A stretch of DNA of 40,517 nt. Origin: Mycolicibacterium porcinum (lineage in GTDB: Bacteria; Actinomycetota; Actinomycetes; Mycobacteriales; Mycobacteriaceae). The stretch's first letter is position 1; the number at the start of each line of letters is the position of its first letter. The position numbers were made by a program, and so were the translations under genes. The notes beneath the pieces are model-generated. The model had not been told where the DNA came from and made no database searches. It saw only the letters and a list, made by a program, of their open reading frames with translations. Shown in pieces: positions 16,920 through 25,086 of this stretch. The stretch covers positions 1 through 40,517 of the forward strand of contig MSTD01000026.1 of assembly GCA_001942045.1 (NCBI GenBank). Direction: 5' to 3'.

Positions 16920-18104
16920 CTAGTCGCCGTCGGACTCGGCTTTGACGCGCGCCGGTTCCTTCTTGCCGGTCAGGCCTTGAGCGGCTTTCTTGACGTCGGA
17001 ACCGATCTTGTCGACGGTTGCCGAGATGCGGTCGCTGATCACCGACGCCATCTTGGGTGCCTCGCCGCGATGTTTGCCGCCCAGCCCGGTTTTACCCGGC
17101 ACCGCCTTCGCGCTGTGGCGTACGAGTGTCGCCTTCTCTTCCTCCGGTGCCCGTTTGATTTCGGAGGCTGCAGTGCCTGTAGCGGTTTCGCTCTCGATGG
17201 CGGCGATCCGGTTGGGTCCCGGTGCCTTTGCGGCCGGCGCACCCTCGGGAATCTCCCGGGGCGGCGCCCCGAGGGCCTCAGCGATGGTTTCTCGTGCCAG
17301 CACCAGATGTTTGACGAAGCCGTTGATCAAACCCGGGCTATGTCCGCCCTCGGCGATGTCACCGATCAGGAGTCCGCTGGCGATGTTGGCGGGTGCGACG
17401 AGAATCGCGTTCGCCACGGCCGTCGGGTCACCGGAACCTGCCGCTTCGACAATGCTGCCGACGGACGCCGCTGCCGCGGCCACAGTGTTGTTGGCTGTCG
17501 ACAGGACGTCAAAACCTAATTCCAGCAACGTGGTTGGGGCGGCGGCGGCCACGTTGGCGATGTTCTGGGTGATCGTCATAGGGATCGCCAACGAGGGAAC
17601 CAATGGCAGCGCGACGCCCGCGACGAGTTCGACCGGGATGCGGTCCCACAACGTCATGATGGCCGCTTCGGGGTCACCAGCCATCAACTGTGCCGCTGCA
17701 GTGCTCAGATACTCGGGCACATTCGACAGGGTCCACGCGATGTTCGTCGCCCCGGTAACCGTGCCCATTACCAGCAGATTGGCGTACCAGAACTGATTGG
17801 CCAGGACCTGATTGAGGATCGGCGTTGGGTTGCTGACGATCGGGGCGACGGCGTCCATCACATAGGCCGCGGTCAGCATCGCGAAGTACTGATAGGCCTC
17901 CGCCGGCGACAGCTCCGGCGGTATGGAAGTCGCCACCACCTCGGCGGCCGCTGCATCGAGAGTTTGTACGGACCCGGTGAGGTGGACGGACGAATATTCG
18001 ACCGGGGGCTCCGGAGGGGGAGTCGAAAGCGGCGTGACGGCGATGACGCTGGCGCCTGCGATGGCGATGCCGGCCGTCACGTAGGGCCGCAGTGCTTGTG
18101 GCAA
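16920..18104 (-). CDS. Exported Lys-tailed paralogue 1 (unknown function)
   Basis: 394 residues from a TTG start with AAGGAG 7 nt upstream. Residues about 8-27 form a hydrophobic export segment (YVTAGIAIAGASVIAVTPL). The helical middle shares motifs with the other copies: NPTPILNQVLANQ (92-104), AGDPEAAIMTLW and a GDPTAVANAILVAPANIASGLL block. A Pro/Ala/Glu linker leads to a basic tail (KIGSDVKKAAQGLTGKK). It is the most diverged of the five compact members and stands alone between typA and lpqW. The tail resembles histone-H1-like or heparin-binding tails, so binding to a polyanion is possible but untested. Confidence 0.8.
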   Translation of the reverse strand: MPQALRPYVTAGIAIAGASVIAVTPLSTPPPEPPVEYSSVHLTGSVQTLDAAAAEVVATSIPPELSPAEAYQYFAMLTAAYVMDAVAPIVSNPTPILNQVLANQFWYANLLVMGTVTGATNIAWTLSNVPEYLSTAAAQLMAGDPEAAIMTLWDRIPVELVAGVALPLVPSLAIPMTITQNIANVAAAAPTTLLELGFDVLSTANNTVAAAAASVGSIVEAAGSGDPTAVANAILVAPANIASGLLIGDIAEGGHSPGLINGFVKHLVLARETIAEALGAPPREIPEGAPAAKAPGPNRIAAIESETATGTAASEIKRAPEEEKATLVRHSAKAVPGKTGLGGKHRGEAPKMASVISDRISATVDKIGSDVKKAAQGLTGKKEPARVKAESDGD

Positions 18105-18129
18105 CGGTGTCTCCTTCCCGATGTGTGAT

Positions 18130-18152
18130 GCCGGTCACTCCGGCTGACCGGC
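18130..18152. promoter_or_regulatory. 8-bp-arm inverted repeat in the leader of paralogue 1
   Basis: GCCGGTCA-N7-TGACCGGC, perfect arms, 26 nt upstream of the TTG at 18104. A TACCGT -10-like box on the minus strand (18155-18160) would place the transcription start inside this repeat, so it could be an operator or a 5' mRNA hairpin. The rest of the 294-bp gap to lpqW shows no gene. Confidence 0.4.
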
Positions 18153-18385
18153 GAACGGTATCTGAGAATCGACTGAGATAGATGCAAAAAATGCGAACCT
18201 CGACGAGTTCGCTGCTGTCCACTTGGCCCATCGGGCCAGATATACGCAGCTCAGCGGCACAATAACTGGCAGTGTCCGGTTTGTTGCGCCTTGAAAGAGT
18301 TGGATCGATAACGTCCTTGTGTGTAGCTGTAGAGCGGCTCGGCGTGCAGTGCCGGTGCGCGGCGGGGACGGCTTGAGCCGGTCGA

Positions 18386-18391
18386 TACCCT
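18386..18391 (+). promoter_or_regulatory. -10 box (TACCCT) for leaderless lpqW
   Basis: TACCCT fits TANNNT and ends 7 nt before the GTG at 18399, giving a leaderless mRNA; no Shine-Dalgarno sequence precedes the GTG. Confidence 0.5.
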
Positions 18392-18398
18392 GAGTAGC

Positions 18399-20270
18399 GT
18401 GCCGACACCCCTCCGCCGCGCCCGCCTGACAGTCGGCGCGCTCATTTCGGTGCCGGCGCTTCTGTTCAGCGGCTGTACGGTCAGCCCGCCGCCGGCCCCT
18501 CAGAGCACCGAGACCACAGAGACGACGCCGCCGCCTCCGGTGAAGGCGACGCAGATCATCATGGCCATCGATTCGATCGGCCCCGGGTTCAATCCGCATC
18601 TGCTGTCCGATCAGTCCCCGGTGAATGCCGCGGTGGCCTCGATGGTGCTGCCGAGCTCGTTCCGGCCGGTGCCCGACCCGAAGTCTCCGACGGGTTCGAA
18701 CTGGGAGCTCGATCCGACCTTGCTGGAATCGGCCGAGGTGACCAGTCAGAACCCGTTCACGGTCACGTACAAGATCCGTCCGGAAGCGCAGTGGACCGAC
18801 AACGCACCCATCGCTGCCGATGACTACTGGTATCTGTGGCGCCAAATGGTCAGCCAGCCAGGCGTCGTCGACCCGGCCGGCTACGACCTGATCACCGGCG
18901 TGCAGTCGGTGGAGGGCGGCAAACAGGCAGTGGTGACGTTCTCGCAGCCCTATCCGGCGTGGCGGGAGCTGTTCAACGACATCCTCCCCGCCCATATCGT
19001 CAAGGACATCCCGGGTGGATTCGGCGCCGGTCTGGCCCGTGCGATGCCGGTCACCGGCGGTCAGTTCCGGGTGGAAAGCATTGACCCGCAACGCGATGAG
19101 ATCCTGCTGGCCCGCAACGACCGGTACTGGAGCGTGCCGGCCAAGCCCGATCTCGTGCTGTTCCGGCGAGGTGGCGCGCCGGCTGCGCTCGCCGACTCGA
19201 TCCGCAACGGCGACACTCAGGTTGCCCAGGTGCACGGTGGCGCAGCCACTTTCGCGCAGTTGAGTGCGATCCCCGATGTGCGCACGGCCCGGATCGTGAC
19301 GCCGCGGGTGATGCAGTTGACCCTGCGCGGGCAGCAGCCCACCTTGGAGCAGGCTCAGGTGCGAAAGGCGATCCTCGGGCTGATTGACGTCGATCTGTTG
19401 GCGTCGGTGGGTGCCGGCGACGACAACACCGTGACTTTGGCGCAGGCTCAGGTGCGGTCTCCGTCGGACCCCGGCTACGTTCCGACAGCACCCCCGGCGA
19501 TGTCGCGGGAAGCCGCGCTGGATCTGTTGCGCGGCGCCGGTTACCAGATCGAGTCGGCCGCCGAGCCGCCCGCACCGGGCGCGCCGCCGGCACCCGATAA
19601 CGGCAGGCAGCGCATCACCAAGGACGGCGCCCCATTGACGTTGGTGCTCGGCGTGGCCTCCAACGATCCGACCTCGGTCGCGGTGGCCAACACCGCGGCG
19701 GATCAACTACGGAACGTGGGAATCGACGCGTCTGTGCTGGCGCTGGATCCCGTTGCGCTGTATGGAGATGCGTTGACCAACAATCGCGTCGACGCCGTCG
19801 TCGGCTGGCATCAGGCCGGGGGAGACCTGGCCACCAGCCTCGCCTCGCGGTACGGCTGCCGCGCACTGGAGGCAACCGCCGTCTCGACCGCGGTCCCCGG
19901 CGTCGCGCCCTCGCCGTCGTCACCGAAGCCGACCACGAGCGCCGCGCCTGCGCCGCCCACCACACCGACACCCACCCAGCCGATCCCGGCGCCCGACCCG
20001 GGTGAGCTGGTGCAGGCGCCCAGCAACATCACCGGCATCTGCGATCACAGCATCCAGCCGAAAATCGATGCAGCACTGGATGGTTCGCAGAACATCGCCG
20101 AGGTGATCCAGTCCGTCGAGCCCAAGCTGTGGAATATGGCGACCGTACTTCCCATCCTGCAGGACACCACGATCGTCGCTGCCGGACCGAGTGTGCAGAA
20201 CGTCAGCCTGACCGGCGCGGTACCCGTCGGCATCGTCGGCGACGCGGGCAGCTGGACCAAGGGACGGTAA
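18399..20270 (+). CDS. lpqW: Lipoprotein LpqW, regulator of PIM/LAM synthesis
   Basis: 623 residues. The basic N-terminus, hydrophobic core and FSGC (Cys26) form a lipoprotein signal. The rest has the fold of family-5 substrate-binding proteins (oligopeptide/dipeptide type), e.g. [20 protein letters not shown] and [14 protein letters not shown], with a Pro/Thr-rich insert near residues 505-535. In mycobacteria LpqW is known to control flux of the PIM4 intermediate between polar PIMs and LM/LAM, and loss of it is suppressed by mutations in pimE, which is also in this window. It is monocistronic here, flanked by members of the exported paralogue family. Corresponds to Rv1166. Confidence 0.92.
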   Translation: MPTPLRRARLTVGALISVPALLFSGCTVSPPPAPQSTETTETTPPPPVKATQIIMAIDSIGPGFNPHLLSDQSPVNAAVASMVLPSSFRPVPDPKSPTGSNWELDPTLLESAEVTSQNPFTVTYKIRPEAQWTDNAPIAADDYWYLWRQMVSQPGVVDPAGYDLITGVQSVEGGKQAVVTFSQPYPAWRELFNDILPAHIVKDIPGGFGAGLARAMPVTGGQFRVESIDPQRDEILLARNDRYWSVPAKPDLVLFRRGGAPAALADSIRNGDTQVAQVHGGAATFAQLSAIPDVRTARIVTPRVMQLTLRGQQPTLEQAQVRKAILGLIDVDLLASVGAGDDNTVTLAQAQVRSPSDPGYVPTAPPAMSREAALDLLRGAGYQIESAAEPPAPGAPPAPDNGRQRITKDGAPLTLVLGVASNDPTSVAVANTAADQLRNVGIDASVLALDPVALYGDALTNNRVDAVVGWHQAGGDLATSLASRYGCRALEATAVSTAVPGVAPSPSSPKPTTSAAPAPPTTPTPTQPIPAPDPGELVQAPSNITGICDHSIQPKIDAALDGSQNIAEVIQSVEPKLWNMATVLPILQDTTIVAAGPSVQNVSLTGAVPVGIVGDAGSWTKGR

Positions 20271-20274
20271 AGAA

Positions 20275-20306
20275 CAGTGGGCCCCCTCCTCAGAGGAGGC
20301 CCACTG
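20275..20306. terminator. Strong stem-loop between convergent lpqW and paralogue 2
   Basis: CAGTGGGCC at the left pairs with GGCCCACTG at the right, and CTCC/GGAG close the top, with a 3-nt bulge (CCC) on the left side. It starts 5 nt after the lpqW stop and ends 13 nt before the stop of the minus-strand gene, so it is well placed as a bidirectional terminator. Confidence 0.7.
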
Positions 20307-20318
20307 AGCCGTGGTGGA

Positions 20319-21539
20319 TCAGGCTGCGCCGCTGGAGCTTGCGCCGCTCGATCCTGGTGATGACGACCCGCCCGCCTTCGCGTGCTTGCCGGTCTTGGTG
20401 CTCTTGCCGCTGAGCCCGTCGGCGGCTTTCTTGATTCCGTCGGTGACGTTCTTGACGGCACCCTGGAGGTTCTCGCGGACCTGTTTGGCCGGGGCGGAGC
20501 GTTTGGTCGACAGGGTCTTGCCTGGCTCGGCCTTGAGGCTGTCCTTGACGACCGGGGTGCCGACGTTGGCCGACGCGACAGAGGCCGGGGAATCCTCTGC
20601 GGCAGGACTTGTTTCGGCCGGTGCCGCCTCAGCAGGTGCGACTGCCGCAGTCTTCGGGCCGACATCGAGCGTCACGACTTTGGCTGCCGGGGTCAGGGAG
20701 GCGTCGGCGGCCCAGCGTGCCTCCTCTTCGGGCGGCGGCGGCGTGATTGCCGCAGCGATCATTTCGCGGGCTTGCCGCAAGGTGGACAGCAGCCCGAGGT
20801 TGGGACCGAGGATGCCGCCTCCGAGGTCGCCACCGTTGATGAGCGCATTGGCGAGAACGGCAGGACTGCTGAGCACGGTGTTGGCGACGCCGAGTGGATC
20901 GCCCGCCTTGATCGAGTCGACGATCGCCTGACCGACATTGCCTGCCGCGGTAACCGTGCCGTAGCCGACGTTGAGCACCGCCAGAACCGGAAGCAACACG
21001 GCCGCTTGGGTATCCACCACATTGAGCAAGTTCTGTATGGGCTGTCTGATGGCGGCGGTGAGCGGCTCCAGCAACGGGAGCCCGGCGTACAACACCGGAC
21101 TGAGCAAGGCGCCCCAGGCATTCGACACCGCACCATCGATATTGCCCGCCAACAGGTCCTCGAGGGCCAGCCTCAGACCATACGGAATGCCGCCTGGATA
21201 GTCCGGGTCAAGGATGGTGGCGATACCCTCGGCCGCGCCCTGTAAGCCCGCCGCCATCGCCTGGGCGCTGGTGACCTGGTTGGCGATTACCTGCTGCAGG
21301 ATCGGTGCCGGGTTCTCCAGCTCATTCCCGATTATGGTCTGCAGGTTGGTGAAGGTTGTGGTGAACAGAGCGGTGTAGGCCTCGATTGGATCGACGGCCG
21401 CCGACAGGCTTACTTCAGCCGATGAGACCGCCGGCACGGTGATGTCCGGCATCGGTGGCGCGACCGGACTTACGGCTATCGCACCGGCTCCGATCAACGC
21501 GACGCCCGCAGCGAGATAGGGATGGGCTACGTCTTGCAT
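20319..21539 (-). CDS. Exported Lys-tailed paralogue 2 (unknown function)
   Basis: 406 residues. Hydrophobic export segment at about 8-30 (YLAAGVALIGAGAIAVSP), then PDITVPAV. Domain motifs: NPAPILQQVIANQ (76-88), AGNIDGAVSNAWGALL (131-146), QPIQNLLNVV (166-175), GDPLGVANTVLSSPAVLANALING (213-236), then a TLDV strand, an Ala/Glu/Pro linker and a basic tail about 340-406 (KQVRENLQGAVKNVTDGIKK, then GKHAKAGGSSS). The ATG has AGAGGAG at good spacing. It is closest to paralogue 3, with which it shares about 130 bp of upstream DNA. No catalytic motif is visible. Confidence 0.82.
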   Translation of the reverse strand: MQDVAHPYLAAGVALIGAGAIAVSPVAPPMPDITVPAVSSAEVSLSAAVDPIEAYTALFTTTFTNLQTIIGNELENPAPILQQVIANQVTSAQAMAAGLQGAAEGIATILDPDYPGGIPYGLRLALEDLLAGNIDGAVSNAWGALLSPVLYAGLPLLEPLTAAIRQPIQNLLNVVDTQAAVLLPVLAVLNVGYGTVTAAGNVGQAIVDSIKAGDPLGVANTVLSSPAVLANALINGGDLGGGILGPNLGLLSTLRQAREMIAAAITPPPPEEEARWAADASLTPAAKVVTLDVGPKTAAVAPAEAAPAETSPAAEDSPASVASANVGTPVVKDSLKAEPGKTLSTKRSAPAKQVRENLQGAVKNVTDGIKKAADGLSGKSTKTGKHAKAGGSSSPGSSGASSSGAA

Positions 21540-21579
21540 TGCTTCTCCTCTGAATCAATCCAATCCCCCGACGAGGCAG

Positions 21580-21599
21580 AAGCTACCTGAGAGTAGCTT
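21580..21599 (-). promoter_or_regulatory. Palindrome overlapping the -10 box of paralogue 2
   Basis: AAGCTAC-CTGAGA-GTAGCTT, perfect 7-bp arms, 41 bp upstream of the ATG. Read on the minus strand it contains TACTCT, a TANNNT -10 match. Related elements occur at the same distance upstream of paralogues 3 and 5, which argues for a shared operator. Confidence 0.55.
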
Positions 21600-21645
21600 T
21601 ACAAATTGACGAATTTGAAAAGTCGATTTTTGCCGATGTCGGCTG

Positions 21646-21663
21646 GCTAACGAGCTCGTAAGC
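21646..21663. promoter_or_regulatory. Upstream palindrome of paralogue 2 (GCTAACG-AGCT-CGTAAGC)
   Basis: 18 bp, palindromic except one A/A pair on each side of the core, 107 bp upstream of the start codon, followed by conserved GTGAACTAGCTG. The equivalent site of paralogue 3 differs only in the four central bases and stays palindromic. Confidence 0.5.
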
Positions 21664-21763
21664 AATGTGAACTAGCTGGTCAAGTCGATAGTGAGCAAAG
21701 TTAAGTATTTTCGCCCGTTGACAATAGCTTTTGCGATCAAAACCAGATGGCTGTGAATGCAAG

Positions 21764-21794
21764 CGACTCCCCGCCGCGTTGCGACGGGGAGTCG
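21764..21794 (-). terminator. Stem-loop downstream of paralogue 3
   Basis: CGACTCCCCG pairs with CGGGGAGTCG (10-bp arms, 11-nt loop), 25 nt after the stop of the minus-strand gene. It also marks the edge of the paralogue 2 promoter region. Confidence 0.6.
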
Positions 21795-21819
21795 GATACC
21801 TAACCGGGTGAGTAGTGGA

Positions 21820-23022
21820 TCAGGCCGCGTCGTGCGAGCTTGCGCCCGAGTTCGACGACGACGCGCCGCTGGGCTTCTTGGCTGTGCTCTTGCCGCCGAG
21901 CCCTTCGGAGGCCTTCTTGATTCCGTCGGTGACGTTCTTGACGGCTCCCTGAACACCTTCGCGGACCTGTTTGGCCGAGGCGGAGCGCTTGGTCGACAGG
22001 GTTTTGCCCGGCTCCGCCTTGAGGCTGTCCTTGACGACCGGGGTGGTGACATTGGTCGACGTATCCGAGGCGGCGGAATCCTCTGCAGCAGGGCCGGTTT
22101 CGGCCGGTACCTCCGCTGGCGCCGCCTCCGCGGGTGCCGCCTCGACCGGCGCAGTAACCGGTTTCTGTGGTGCGACGTCCAACGTCACCGTGGTGACCTT
22201 CGCCTGGGGTGTTGCTGCCACCGTGGCAGTTTCGGTGTCTGGTGGAGCGATGAGACTGGCGACGTACTCGCGGGTGTTACGCAATATCGCGACCAGTCCC
22301 GAAGTCCCAAGCAGCCCTTCGTTGATCATGGCGTCGCCGATGACGGCAGGAGCGGCCGCCATCGCGCTCAGGACGCCCATCGGATCGCCCTCCTTCGCGG
22401 CATCGACGATGTCCTGAGCGGCGCTCGCGCTGGTACTGAGGGTCGCATAGACCGGGACGAGTAGTCCGATGACCGGCCCCAAGAGGACTTGTGGGTCCGA
22501 GAGCACCTTACCGAGATTGACCACAGGTTGTGCGATGGCGTGCTGCATGGCCGGCAACAGCCCTGCGAGACCCAGGGCGTTGAGGAGTACCGCTTGCCAT
22601 ACCGAACTCACCGCGCCTTCGATGTTGCCCGCCGACAGCTCCTCGAATGCCTCCTGGAATTTCGCGGGGAAGCTGAACGGGTTCGACGGGTCCAGAGATT
22701 TGGCCAGCGATTCGCCGGCCGCCTGCAGCGCGGTGGCGATACCGGTGGCACTGTCGATCTGATTGGCCACGACCTGCTGCAGGATCGGTGCAGGATCGGC
22801 AAGTTCGTCGCCGATGCGGGCTTGCACATTGGTGAAGGTGTTCGTGAACAAATCGATGTAGGCCTGGATCGGATCGGTTGCTGCCGAGAGGTTCACCGTG
22901 GCAGACGACACCGCGGGCACGGTGATGTCCGGCATCGGTGGCGCGACTGGACTTATGGCGATCGCGCTGGCTCCGAGTAGTGCGACGCCGGCAGCGAGAT
23001 AGGGACGGGCTGCATCTTGCAT
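21820..23022 (-). CDS. Exported Lys-tailed paralogue 3 (unknown function)
   Basis: 400 residues. The first 40 residues are almost the same as in paralogue 2 (MQDAARPYLAAGVALLGASA). Motifs in the same order: DPAPILQQVVANQ (76-88), AGNIEGAVSSVW, QPVVNLGKVL, a GDPMGVLSAMAAAPAVIGDAMI block, TVTLDVAPQKPV, an Ala/Pro/Glu linker, then KTLSTKRSASAKQVREGVQ and a Lys/Ser tail. ATG with AGAGGAG upstream. The strong match to paralogue 2 in coding and upstream DNA indicates a recent tandem duplication. Function unknown; cell-wall or surface location is inferred from the N-terminal segment. Confidence 0.82.
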   Translation of the reverse strand: MQDAARPYLAAGVALLGASAIAISPVAPPMPDITVPAVSSATVNLSAATDPIQAYIDLFTNTFTNVQARIGDELADPAPILQQVVANQIDSATGIATALQAAGESLAKSLDPSNPFSFPAKFQEAFEELSAGNIEGAVSSVWQAVLLNALGLAGLLPAMQHAIAQPVVNLGKVLSDPQVLLGPVIGLLVPVYATLSTSASAAQDIVDAAKEGDPMGVLSAMAAAPAVIGDAMINEGLLGTSGLVAILRNTREYVASLIAPPDTETATVAATPQAKVTTVTLDVAPQKPVTAPVEAAPAEAAPAEVPAETGPAAEDSAASDTSTNVTTPVVKDSLKAEPGKTLSTKRSASAKQVREGVQGAVKNVTDGIKKASEGLGGKSTAKKPSGASSSNSGASSHDAA

Positions 23023-23063
23023 GGGCTTCTCCTCTGGATGGATCCAATCCCCCGACGAGGCTG

Positions 23064-23083
23064 AAGCTACCTGAGAGTAACTT
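23064..23083 (-). promoter_or_regulatory. Palindrome overlapping the -10 box of paralogue 3
   Basis: AAGCTAC-CTGAGA-GTAACTT, 7-bp arms with one mismatch, 42 bp upstream of the ATG. The minus strand carries TACTCT as a -10 candidate, as in paralogue 2. Confidence 0.55.
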
Positions 23084-23129
23084 TACAAATTTGCGCTTTT
23101 GAAAACTTGCATCCATTGTCAATTTTTCC

Positions 23130-23147
23130 GCTAACGGATCCGTAAGC
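23130..23147. promoter_or_regulatory. Upstream palindrome of paralogue 3 (GCTAACG-GATC-CGTAAGC)
   Basis: 18 bp, 108 bp upstream of the start codon, matching the paralogue 2 site except for the palindromic centre (GATC instead of AGCT). The DNA from here to the hairpin at 23550 (about 400 bp) shows no gene, repeat or RNA that I can recognise. Confidence 0.5.
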
Positions 23148-23549
23148 GGGGTGAACTAGCTGATAAAGTCAGGTGGTTAGTTGATCTCGATAGATGACCA
23201 GGTGCCGACATGTAATAGTGTCGCCGCTGTCGCAAACTAGTGACATTAAATGCAATTAGTTCGCTGCTTCTGGCACGGTGGCACAGAAATAGGGGAATGC
23301 AGCGGGCTGCATGATGCTGCGATCTTTTGCGCAGTCAAAGTCTTGCCTCGAGGCGTGGTGACACTGCAGGGCAGTCGGTGAGGCGTCTGAAACGCCTGTC
23401 CGATCGGAAGGCGGCGCCTCGCGCCGGTGTTCGCTCAGTTATTGCCTAAGCAACCAAATGTCGTAGTCCGCCACTTTGCGGCATGGTGCGGGGTGCGCGT
23501 CACGGCGACGCATCTGTCTGAGCGACAGCTGAGAACTTCCTCAGAAGCG

Positions 23550-23582
23550 CAGGCCCCTTCATCGGGTCGATGAAGGGGCCTG
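23550..23582 (-). terminator. Stem-loop downstream of paralogue 4
   Basis: CAGGCCCCTTCATC pairs perfectly with GATGAAGGGGCCTG around the loop GGGTC, 15 nt after the stop of the minus-strand gene. It closely resembles the hairpin after paralogue 5. Confidence 0.7.
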
Positions 23583-23597
23583 TCGGTGGTGCAGTGG

Positions 23598-24914
23598 TTA
23601 CTTGGTGTCGCCACCCTTGGCGGAGTCGGTGGACGATTCGGCCTTCTTCGGGGTGCTGGGCTTGTCTTTCTTGAGACCGTCGGTGAGCTTCTTGACCGTG
23701 GACTTCACCTGATCGCGGACCGCCTTGGTGGAGTTGGCCTTCGCCTGGCCCTTGGCTGCCTTCGGTGATGCCTTCGTCGACAGCTTGCTGACGGTCGGGG
23801 CGGCATCGTCACTGTCGGTCGCAGGCGACGTGCTCGACGACGCGGCTGCTTCTTCGGCCGCAGACTCCTGCGTCGTCGAAATCGATTGCGATGCAGCGGG
23901 TGCCGCGCTGATCTCCGTGGGCTTTGCGACGTCGAGTGTCACCGTCTTGGCGGCGGGGGCCAGTGCCGAAGTCACCGAGACCGTTTCGGGCGCCGTGCCG
24001 AAGGAAGGCAGGCTGCCGAACAGGTTGCCACGGTCCGCGCCCGGGGTCGCGAGTGTGTCTGCCAATTGAGACAACGTGCTCAGCACCGTTGAGATGGCCC
24101 CGGCGCCTGAGCCCCACTGGTCCTTGGGGGCGCTCAGGAGGCCGGGGATGAACTGCGAGCCGAATTCCCCGGGGAGGTCGAATCCGTTGAGCAAGGCACC
24201 GGTGATCGTCGCGGGGGCATTCACCAAGGTGGCGGCAATCTCGGCCACATCTCCGGTCTGCCCGGCAGCGGCCAGCTGCTCGAGCACGGATCCACTGGCG
24301 GCTCCGCTCGCGGCCAGTGGCTGTAGGACGCCGTTCAGGAACAATGCCGGTACACCTTCCGGCAGTGCCGTCACCACATTCGCCAGGTTCTGAAGCGGCT
24401 GCGCTATCACCGACCAGGCGCCGGGTGCCCACTGGTTCCCTACGAAGGAAAGGAGCGGCAGGCCGAGCATGAGGGGGCTCATCAGCAGGGTGGTGAAGCC
24501 CTGCGTGAACTGCCCTGCAGCGATCTGGTCGGCGGCATCCTTGAGGGCGGCCTGGATGCTAAAGGAGTTCTCGGGGTCGAGGGCGGCAGCCATGCCCTCG
24601 ATGAGTCCCTGAGTCGCTGTGCCAAGGACGTTCGCGCTGTGCAGCTGGTTGGCGATGATCTGCCGCAGGATCGGGGCGGGATCCGCTGCCAACTGTTCAC
24701 CCAGGCCGCTCACGTTCTCGAAGGCCGCTCCGATGACTTCGGCCCACAGCTCAAGGGGATTGGCGGAGGCGGTGAGGTTCACCGCGGCGGATGAGGCGTC
24801 AATCGCTGGAAGGTGAATATCCGGGGCGGGCGGGGCAAGCGGGCTGACGGCGATGGCGCCGGCGCCGACCAGCGCCACACTTGCGGTCAGGTACGACCGA
24901 GAAGCGAGCTGCAT
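23598..24914 (-). CDS. Exported Lys-tailed paralogue 4 (unknown function)
   Basis: 438 residues. Export segment YLTASVALVGAGAIAVSPLAPPAPDIHLP. Motifs: DPAPILRQIIANQ (78-90), AGQFTQGFTTLLMSPLM, QPLQNLANVV, a GDVAEIAATLVNAPATITGAL block, TVTLDVAKPTEI, a Ser/Thr/Ala linker, then a long Lys-rich tail (STKAVRDQVKSTVKKLTDGL, KKDKPSTPKKAESS). The tail is nearly the same as in paralogue 5, whereas the middle is more diverged, so the two are a second duplicated pair. ATG with AAGGAGA upstream. The promoter lacks the palindrome seen before copies 2, 3 and 5. Confidence 0.82.
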   Translation of the reverse strand: MQLASRSYLTASVALVGAGAIAVSPLAPPAPDIHLPAIDASSAAVNLTASANPLELWAEVIGAAFENVSGLGEQLAADPAPILRQIIANQLHSANVLGTATQGLIEGMAAALDPENSFSIQAALKDAADQIAAGQFTQGFTTLLMSPLMLGLPLLSFVGNQWAPGAWSVIAQPLQNLANVVTALPEGVPALFLNGVLQPLAASGAASGSVLEQLAAAGQTGDVAEIAATLVNAPATITGALLNGFDLPGEFGSQFIPGLLSAPKDQWGSGAGAISTVLSTLSQLADTLATPGADRGNLFGSLPSFGTAPETVSVTSALAPAAKTVTLDVAKPTEISAAPAASQSISTTQESAAEEAAASSSTSPATDSDDAAPTVSKLSTKASPKAAKGQAKANSTKAVRDQVKSTVKKLTDGLKKDKPSTPKKAESSTDSAKGGDTK

Positions 24915-25035
24915 TGGATCTCCTTACGGGACTTGGTCAACTGCGAATAGTGAGGGTTTCGTTGACGAGGTTCGCTCGTCATCGGAGTGCCGCCACCGCG
25001 TCGATCTGTCACGCGCTGAGCGATTGAGTGGGAGC

Positions 25036-25073
25036 GGCAGGGCCCCTTCACCGATCTGATGAAGGGGCCTGCC
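25036..25073 (-). terminator. Stem-loop downstream of paralogue 5
   Basis: GGCAGG-GCCCCTTCA pairs with TGAAGGGGC-CTGCC with one bulged base, 13 nt after the stop of the minus-strand gene. It shares GCCCCTTCA and TGAAGGGGC with the hairpin after paralogue 4, so the hairpin was probably duplicated with the gene. Confidence 0.65.
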
Positions 25074-25086
25074 GGTGGTGCCGTGG

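Noticed and set aside
23148..23549. Possible gene, tRNA or mobile remnant in the gap between paralogues 3 and 4
   Set aside because: No ORF, cloverleaf, terminal inverted repeat or target duplication could be recognised.
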